NCBI GenBank assembly: GCA_020025275.1
Contig: JAHHSI010000023.1
Coordinates: 1 to 35,539 of the forward strand
Direction: 5' to 3'
DNA: 35,539 nucleotides
DNA from: Oscillospiraceae bacterium
Lineage (GTDB): Bacteria > Bacillota > Clostridia > Oscillospirales > Oscillospiraceae
Shown: positions 31,207 through 35,539 of the stretch, piece by piece
Layout: each line of letters starts with the position of its first letter
How positions within the stretch are numbered: the stretch's first letter is position 1
Translations under genes and position numbers: made by a program
Notes under the pieces: generated by a model
Database searches by the model: none
Seen by the model: the letters and a program-made list of their open reading frames with translations, nothing else
What the model was told of the DNA's origin: nothing

Positions 31207-32043
31207 ATGATACAAACGGAATTGGAAGCACTGCACCGCCAGTTGCTGGACCTCACCAAAGCGGTGGTAGAGGTTTGTGAAGAAAACGGTATTTCCTACT
31301 ATTTAAGCTCCGGCAGCTGTCTGGGCGCCATTCGTCACCACGACATTATTCCTTGGGACGATGACGTGGATCTGGGCATCCATTATCGCGATTACCATAA
31401 GTTGGCGCAGGCCTTTGCCGATAATAAGGATTTCTTTTATCAGGACATCGAAACGGACCCGGAGTATTTCCAGCACTGGCCCAAGCTGCGCAAAAATCAT
31501 ACCACGTCCATGGATGTTCATTATCGCCAGATGTCCATGCACTGGGGCATTTGTGTGGATCTCTTCCCATTGGTTCCCTATGATAAGCCGGAGGTGGACA
31601 GAAAAACAAAGATCAAACTCCGGGCTCTCAGCGTTCTGGCCCGCCTTCCCTACTACCGGGTCATGGGTACTTCCTTCCAGCACAAGGTCTGGGCCGCCCT
31701 CTATAAAATGCTGGGCCAGAGGGGCCGGAAAAAGCTGTTTTTCCGGATCATGGACAGTATTGCCGCACCGGAGGGCGCGTATCTTCTGGAAATCGACAAC
31801 ACGCCCTACGGTTTCATCGTACATAAGGACGTCTATGGCGAAGGGGTTCCTGCCCAACTGCACGACCTGTCCGCCAAGGTCCCCAGCGATTGGGACCAGT
31901 ACCTCAAAACTCTGTACGGGGATGACTATATGGAGATCCCGCCGGAGGATTCAAGCCTGCGCTACTGCCACAGCAGTTCCCTGGTAGACTGTGAAAAGGA
32001 CTACTCTTTCTATCAGACCTCCGAAGACATCTCCCCGTCCTGA
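31207..32043 (+). CDS. LicD-family phosphotransferase (second copy)
   Basis: 278 residues. The same LicD core as the first copy is present, SSGSCLGAIRHHDIIPWDDD with the DDDVD cluster at 51-55, then ICVDLFPLVPYD. Overall the two copies are quite diverged, so they probably modify different sugars or use different donors rather than being recent duplicates. The ATG lies 3 bp after the flippase stop. It is the last gene of the operon, followed by a strong terminator. Two LicD proteins in one operon also occur in pneumococcal teichoic-acid synthesis (LicD1/LicD2), where each adds one phosphocholine. The comparison is by analogy. Confidence 0.9.
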   Translation: MIQTELEALHRQLLDLTKAVVEVCEENGISYYLSSGSCLGAIRHHDIIPWDDDVDLGIHYRDYHKLAQAFADNKDFFYQDIETDPEYFQHWPKLRKNHTTSMDVHYRQMSMHWGICVDLFPLVPYDKPEVDRKTKIKLRALSVLARLPYYRVMGTSFQHKVWAALYKMLGQRGRKKLFFRIMDSIAAPEGAYLLEIDNTPYGFIVHKDVYGEGVPAQLHDLSAKVPSDWDQYLKTLYGDDYMEIPPEDSSLRYCHSSSLVDCEKDYSFYQTSEDISPS

Positions 32044-32074
32044 ATCCGATCTTTAAAACGGCCATCGCCGCATT

Positions 32075-32103
32075 AAAATCCCCCGGTTAGCCGGGGGATT
32101 TTT
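32075..32103 (+). terminator. Intrinsic terminator of the polymer operon
   Basis: A 12-bp stem, AAAATCCCCCGG (32075-32086) with CCGGGGGATTTT (32091-32102), and a TTAG loop, running into T residues on the plus strand. It lies 31 bp after the second licD stop. Confidence 0.92.
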
Positions 32104-32225
32104 CGTTCATCCGCTTTTTCCCACGTGAAAATCATGCGCCCCCGGCAGCGCATCTCGCTCGGTCAAGCGCCGATGCTTCCTCCTGTACAAAAATCAAAGA
32201 AGCGCCCTTTTTCTTCCCTGTGAAC

Positions 32226-32265
32226 AAAAAGAGAGGTTCCATCATCCGATGGAACCTCTCTTTTT
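32226..32265. terminator. Bidirectional terminator between the operon and the nucleotidyltransferase
   Basis: AAAAAGAGAGGTTCCAT (32226-32242) and ATGGAACCTCTCTTTTT (32249-32265) are perfect complements, extended by one C-G pair around a 4-nt loop. A/T tracts on both sides make it work in either direction. It most likely serves the minus-strand nucleotidyltransferase gene and insulates the two units. Confidence 0.88.
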
Positions 32266-32412
32266 CACGATCTCAAGGATCGATTGCGTCTTTTGCCAAC
32301 ATCTGGCAGCCGTTTCTCGCCTTCCCTGACGAGGGGCAGCCGTTGAACGCATCGCTCTCCGCCACATCCTTTTACAGCGGAAGTCCGGTGGAAAGCAACC
32401 CTCTTCCGTCTT

Positions 32413-33345
32413 TTATCCCAGATCTGCGTACAGATCCTCTTGGTATACACCGTCCTGAATCAGCTGGCGGAACTTTTCTTTTGCATTGGCCATGTCCTGC
32501 TGATAGGTGATCCCGATCCACTTGTCACAGGTAGGCAGGATTTTTACGGCTGCTTTCCCCGCCTGCAGCAAATCGCCAATGTGGATGGGCAGCAGGAACT
32601 CCGCCTTGAGCGGGTCCTTCGCTACCTCCTCCCGGAAAAAGCGGGTAAAATCTTCCTCCAGCAGCTGAAGATAGCCCGGTGCTTCCCAGTCATTGGCGGA
32701 GGGGAATCCCCACATATTCATGGACACCACAGAGTGAAGCGGAATCTCCCGCTGATCGGCCACAACACCGTCAGCAGTCTTCTCAATATGGTGCGTCTCC
32801 TCAATACTCACCAGCATATCGTCCTCGGCTTTGCAGATACCGCGTGTGACGCTGCCGTTGTCCGACAGAGTGTTTGCCAAATCATAGCCGGCCATGCAGT
32901 AGGCCTGTTGCGGCTGGCTGAGGTATGTATGGAATTTCCGGAAGATGGCTTGTCCATAATAATCGTCTGCATTGACGACCATAAACGGCTCATGGATGCA
33001 GTCCTTAGCCGCCAGAACCGCCTGTCCTGTCCCCCACGGCTTTCCCCGTCCCTCAGGAACAGAGAATCCGTCCGGGATCGCCTGCAGATCCTGAAAAACG
33101 TAGTGCAGCTCCACACCGTTCCGTTCACACACAGTTGCCATCCGATTGCCAATGATCTCCCGGAAATCCTCTTCAATTTCCTTGCGAATGACCACAATGA
33201 TCTTATTAAACCCGGCGGCAATGGCATCGTGAATGGAATAGTCCATAATGATCTCCTGATGCATGCCAACCGGTTCCAACTGCTTGATTCCGCCTCCAAA
33301 GCGGCTCCCTATGCCAGCAGCCATAACGACTAAGGTAGTTTTCAT
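32413..33345 (-). CDS. Sugar-phosphate nucleotidyltransferase (GalU/NTP_transferase-like)
   Basis: 310 residues. The N-terminal nucleotide-binding loop MKTTLVVMAAGIGSRFGGGI plus KQLEPVG is that of the NTP_transferase family, with the metal-binding aspartates in FMVVNADDYYG. The KPWGTGQAVLAA segment contacts the sugar phosphate. It makes an activated sugar (or possibly another NDP-linked precursor), a fitting supply step for the neighbouring glycan operon. It is shorter than classical GalU enzymes in some regions, so the substrate is uncertain. The ATG at 33345 has AAAGGAG 7 bases upstream. A consensus promoter lies about 240 bp away. Confidence 0.87.
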   Translation of the reverse strand: MKTTLVVMAAGIGSRFGGGIKQLEPVGMHQEIIMDYSIHDAIAAGFNKIIVVIRKEIEEDFREIIGNRMATVCERNGVELHYVFQDLQAIPDGFSVPEGRGKPWGTGQAVLAAKDCIHEPFMVVNADDYYGQAIFRKFHTYLSQPQQAYCMAGYDLANTLSDNGSVTRGICKAEDDMLVSIEETHHIEKTADGVVADQREIPLHSVVSMNMWGFPSANDWEAPGYLQLLEEDFTRFFREEVAKDPLKAEFLLPIHIGDLLQAGKAAVKILPTCDKWIGITYQQDMANAKEKFRQLIQDGVYQEDLYADLG

Positions 33346-33524
33346 AGGTAGTCTCCTTTGTAATGTTCCGTATTTTTCCGCTGCACGCCAAGCCGGCCCC
33401 CGTGGGCGCGCCAACCTCTTCCGCAGCTCTTCCTACTGTGCGCTTGCTCTTCCTCTATCAATCTGAACCGAAGCCGCACATATTCGCCATCCGGTCCTGT
33501 AAAACAGCGCCGGAGAACGCCCAT
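33342..33524 (-). CDS. Possible 60-residue ORF coupled to the nucleotidyltransferase
   Basis: The frame starts at an ATG directly after AGGA (too close for a strong site) and its stop overlaps the nucleotidyltransferase start as ATGA. It falls wholly inside the predicted transcript. The product is basic (many Arg), begins MGVLRRCFTGPDGEYVRLRF and has no recognisable domain. The overlap suggests coupling, but composition and the poor start signal make it doubtful. Confidence 0.25.
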   Translation of the reverse strand: MGVLRRCFTGPDGEYVRLRFRLIEEEQAHSRKSCGRGWRAHGGRLGVQRKNTEHYKGDYL

Positions 33525-33558
33525 TCCTGTTCTGTAAAAACAAAACCTTACTCGTTTC

Positions 33559-33587
33559 AGTATAGCTACCTTTCCATAGGCTGTCAA
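33559..33587 (-). promoter_or_regulatory. Promoter of the nucleotidyltransferase unit
   Basis: On the minus strand TTGACA (33582-33587), 17 bp, TATACT (33559-33564): a near-consensus promoter. Transcription would begin near 33552, giving a ~205-nt leader. Confidence 0.85.
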
Positions 33588-33701
33588 TAGTCTGCCCCAT
33601 TTTGGTGCCGCTCTGCCTTTGCAGCTCTTCCTTCCGAAATCCCTCCGCCATAATCAAAACCGGCCTGCTTCCGCAGACCGGTCTTTCCCGTTTTCAATGA
33701 T
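33588..33701 (-). terminator. Terminator of the Nudix gene, with the rest of the spacer empty
   Basis: ACCGGCCTGC (33659-33668) and GCAGACCGGT (33673-33682) form a 10-bp stem with one mismatch and a TTCC loop. On the minus strand TTTTGATT follows (plus A33656-33659). The Nudix stop codon is 20 bp upstream on that strand. Nothing else convincing is seen in 33588-33655. Confidence 0.65.
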
Positions 33702-34238
33702 TTAGAGGTCGAGCAGGATTTTGGCCTTCAGCACGGCCGCCACTGTTTTGGCATCTTCGATTTCCCCATCCATGCAGCGGTGCACCAGTTCATCAAAGGG
33801 CATCCGCTGCGTCTCCAGAAACTCGTCCTCATCAGGCTGTACGTCACCAAACGCCAGCCCCCGAGCCAGATAGAGATACAGCGTCTCATTGTAGCAGCCG
33901 GGTGAGGCCAGCAGCTTTCCCAGGGGGATCCACTCCTCCGCCACGGCACCCACCTCCTCTTTCAGCTCCCGCATGGCGGTGACAAACGGATCTTCCCCCG
34001 GCTCTCGTTTCCCTGCCGGGATCTCCAGTACAGTCTGTCCCAACGCGTAGCGGTACTGGCTCACCATCGGCACGCAGTTGTGCTCATCCAGTGCCAAGAT
34101 CCCCACGCCGCCGGGATGATCCACCACCTCCCGTGTGGCAGTCTTTCCATTGGGCAGGGCCACCTTATCCACGTGCACCTTGAGGATGCGCCCGTCAAAG
34201 ATCTCCTGCCGCTCCAGTTTTTTCTCTGTCAGCTCCAT
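33702..34238 (-). CDS. Nudix hydrolase, ADP-ribose pyrophosphatase type
   Basis: 178 residues. The complete Nudix box GKREPGEDPFVTAMRELKEE plus VGA is visible near the middle, preceded by the beta-rich VGILALDEHNCVPMVSQYRY segment and LEIPAG, which is typical of ADP-ribose/NDP-sugar pyrophosphatases (YqkG/NudF type). These enzymes cut ADP-ribose to AMP and ribose 5-phosphate. I chose the ATG at 34238 because the promoter -10 overlaps the earlier ATG at 34271, which would leave the latter outside the message. GGCGGAG precedes 34238 at short spacing. It is divergent from smpB. Confidence 0.9.
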   Translation of the reverse strand: MELTEKKLERQEIFDGRILKVHVDKVALPNGKTATREVVDHPGGVGILALDEHNCVPMVSQYRYALGQTVLEIPAGKREPGEDPFVTAMRELKEEVGAVAEEWIPLGKLLASPGCYNETLYLYLARGLAFGDVQPDEDEFLETQRMPFDELVHRCMDGEIEDAKTVAAVLKAKILLDL

Positions 34239-34266
34239 TGTCTCCGCCGCCTTTCCTGTTTCCTCC

Positions 34267-34294
34267 ATCATACCACAAGGACCGTGAAAAACAA
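34267..34294 (-). promoter_or_regulatory. Extended -10 promoter of the Nudix gene
   Basis: On the minus strand TTGTTT (34289-34294), 16 bp, then TATGAT (34267-34272) with a TGG just before it (extended -10). The -10 contains the ATG at 34271, which argues against that codon as start. Confidence 0.55.
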
Positions 34295-34337
34295 AGCCCT
34301 TCTCGTTGTTCTCCGCCGTTTTCCGTCACTATGCCCC

Positions 34338-34366
34338 TTGCGTATCAAAAAAAAATATGCTATACT
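34338..34366 (+). promoter_or_regulatory. Promoter of smpB
   Basis: TTGCGT (34338-34343), 17 bp containing an A9 run, then TATACT (34361-34366). It lies 31 bp before the smpB ATG. Confidence 0.8.
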
Positions 34367-34397
34367 GTGGTATCAATCTGTGAAAGGGGGCTTCTCC

Positions 34398-34868
34398 ATG
34401 GATAAGAAAGGCACGAAAACGGCCGTCCAAAACCGTAAAGCGTTCCACGATTATTTTGTGGAGGAGCGCTACGAGGCCGGCATCGAACTGGCCGGAACGG
34501 AGGTCAAATCCATCCGCGGCGGCCGAGCCAACCTGAAAGACGCCTTCTGCGTGGCCAAGGATGGCGAGATCTACGCCTACCAGATGCACATCTCCCCCTA
34601 CGAACAGGGGAATATTTTCAACCGCGATCCGGATCGGCCCAAGCGTCTTTTGATGCACAAACGGGAGATCCGCAAACTCCACGATCTGCAAAAGCAGGAC
34701 GGCTATGCGCTGATCCCGTTGTCACTGTATTTCAAAGACTCCCGTGTCAAGGTAGAACTGGGACTTTGCAAGGGAAAAAAGACGTATGACAAGCGCGACG
34801 CCGTGGCCGCACGGGATGCCAAGCGGGAGATGGAGCGCGCCATGCGTGATAAAAATCGCGGCTACTAA
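34398..34868 (+). CDS. smpB: SsrA-binding protein SmpB
   Basis: 156-residue partner of tmRNA in rescuing stalled ribosomes. The sequence is unmistakable: VQNRKAFHDYFVEERYEAGI, then LAGTEVKSIRGGRANLKDAF and later DPDRPKRLLMHKREI, with LIPLSLYFKDSRVKVELGLC and a basic C-terminal tail (GKKTYDKRDAVAARDAKREM) that enters the mRNA channel. The ATG at 34398 follows AAAGGGGG at proper spacing; the frame is open further upstream but would overlap the divergent Nudix gene. tmRNA itself begins about 600 bp downstream, so both parts of the rescue system are clustered. Confidence 0.97.
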   Translation: MDKKGTKTAVQNRKAFHDYFVEERYEAGIELAGTEVKSIRGGRANLKDAFCVAKDGEIYAYQMHISPYEQGNIFNRDPDRPKRLLMHKREIRKLHDLQKQDGYALIPLSLYFKDSRVKVELGLCKGKKTYDKRDAVAARDAKREMERAMRDKNRGY

Positions 34869-34900
34869 CGTATTGAACCATTGGAAAAGGAGAAACTGCT

Positions 34901-35437
34901 ATGTCCAATCCTATTGCTACCATCGAGATGGAAAACGGCGAAAAGATCGTCTGCGAGCTGTACCCCGACATTGCCCCGCAGAGCGTCCGCAACTTCATCT
35001 CTCTGGCCAATTCCGGCTTTTATAACGGCTTGATCTTCCACCGTGTCATCTCCGGTTTCATGATCCAGGGCGGCTGCCCGCAGGGAACCGGTATGGGCGG
35101 CCCCGGCTATTGCATCAAGGGTGAGTTTGCCATCAACGGCGTGCCCAACGAGCTGCGTCACAGCCGCGGCGTGCTGAGCATGGCCCGTGCCCAGTCCCCC
35201 AACAGTGCCGGCTCTCAGTTCTTCATCATGCACGACGACGGCTTTTTCCTGGACGGTCAGTATGCCGCTTTCGGCGCTGTCATGGAGGGCATGGAGACCG
35301 TGGATCACATCGCCGCCGTCAAGACGGACCGCAGCGACAAGCCCAAGGATCCTCAGGTCATCAAGTCCATCACCGTGGACACGCAGGGGGAGGACTATCC
35401 GGCCCCTGACAAACTGCCGGATCCTTTCCACAGATAA
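34901..35437 (+). CDS. Cyclophilin-type peptidyl-prolyl cis-trans isomerase
   Basis: 178 residues that speed proline isomerisation during protein folding. Cyclophilin landmarks are YPDIAPQSVRNFISLANSGF, the catalytic FHRVISGFMIQGGCPQGTG, then SMARAQSPNSAGSQFFIMHD and LDGQYAAFGAVMEGME. No signal peptide is seen, so it is cytoplasmic. AAAAGGAG lies before the ATG. It is 32 bp after smpB and likely in the same transcript. Between it and tmRNA is a GC-rich hairpin (about 35451-35478) without a T tract. Confidence 0.95.
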   Translation: MSNPIATIEMENGEKIVCELYPDIAPQSVRNFISLANSGFYNGLIFHRVISGFMIQGGCPQGTGMGGPGYCIKGEFAINGVPNELRHSRGVLSMARAQSPNSAGSQFFIMHDDGFFLDGQYAAFGAVMEGMETVDHIAAVKTDRSDKPKDPQVIKSITVDTQGEDYPAPDKLPDPFHR

Positions 35438-35487
35438 CATCAATTGTAACCCATTCCCTGCCTTCCGCAAGGAGGGCGGGGCCCTAT

Positions 35488-35539
35488 GGGGGCGTACCGG
35501 TTTCGACGGGGGTGCGGAGGCCGGATAAGCGGGCGGTGG
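35488..35539 (+). ncRNA. ssrA: tmRNA (ssrA), 5' end only
   Basis: The sequence starting GGGGGCGTACCGGTTTCGAC followed by a G-run is the conserved 5' end of tmRNA: the acceptor-stem strand and the D-arm-like loop. The remainder, including the tag-peptide frame and the 3' CCA end, is outside the window. Its place after smpB fits known gene order in Firmicutes. Confidence 0.93.

Larger units (their letters stand above)
32044..32412. other. Gene-free region between convergent units
   Basis: This 370-bp stretch separates the polymer operon (plus) from the nucleotidyltransferase (minus). It contains the two terminator hairpins listed separately. Apart from these, I see nothing convincing: the open frames are short and lack ribosome binding sites. 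Confidence 0.6.

Noticed and set aside
1..35539. CRISPR arrays, rRNA and tRNA genes
   Set aside because: No regularly spaced repeat array, no rRNA segment and no complete tRNA cloverleaf was recognised. The only housekeeping RNA seen is the partial tmRNA at the right edge.

Overview
The window reads as a chromosomal contig from a Gram-positive Bacillota, most likely a gut-type member of the Clostridia (Oscillospiraceae-like; genus not decided). Reasons: strong AGGAGG-type ribosome binding sites throughout, frequent GTG starts, consensus sigma-A promoters (TTGACA, 17 bp, TATAAT), LicD and TagF-like cell-surface polymer genes, a Prp-type protease, and an smpB - cyclophilin - ssrA cluster. Most of the window is GC-rich. 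The first ~4.7 kb is visibly more AT-rich and is probably horizontally acquired.

Layout. (1) 1-4710: the tail of an unrecognised gene, then an OmpR-type response regulator, an ABC ATPase, two paralogous small permeases and a sensor kinase. This is a Bcr/Lan/Cpr-like peptide-antibiotic sensing and efflux module. The ABC promoter carries four TCTTGAC boxes arranged much like the nisin promoter. (2) 4837-8771, minus strand: a PutP-type sodium:solute symporter, a TetR-family regulator and a Wzx-like flippase. A perfect 15+15 bp palindrome lies beside the putP promoter. (3) 8914-9939, minus: a transglutaminase-like protein with its own promoter, which overlaps the terminator of the next block.

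(4) 10013-22403, minus: a compact, apparently intact virion-morphogenesis cassette. In order of transcription it holds a small CxxC protein, TerS, TerL, a 31-residue coupled ORF, a P22-like portal, a Prp-type cysteine protease, scaffold, N4-gp56-type major capsid protein, a 68-residue protein, a head-tail connector, a beta-propeller-like tail protein, a coiled-coil fibre or baseplate protein, a DUF859-like fibre with a collar-like tip, and a peptidoglycan-binding protein. No integrase, repressor, replication, lysis, tape-measure or sheath gene is visible. It could be a minimal prophage remnant, a phage satellite, or a domesticated particle resembling a gene-transfer agent. Both the scaffold and the capsid protein begin with an LQLFA motif like the one Prp cleaves in ribosomal protein L27, so the cassette appears to encode its own matched processing protease.

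(5) 22404-23200: about 800 bp without a convincing gene, containing a G-rich leader for the capsid cassette, a long hairpin, a perfect consensus promoter on the plus strand and a ~450-nt hairpin-rich leader. (6) 23201-32043, plus: a tightly packed surface-polymer operon (ExoA-like GT2, TagF-like glycerophosphotransferase, Wzy, GT2, GT4, LicD, Wzx, LicD) closed by a strong terminator. It is predicted to make a Wzx/Wzy-type glycan decorated with phosphodiester-linked groups. (7) 32413-34238, minus: a sugar-nucleotidyltransferase and a Nudix ADP-ribose pyrophosphatase. (8) 34338-35539, plus: smpB, a cyclophilin, and the 5' end of tmRNA, cut by the window edge.
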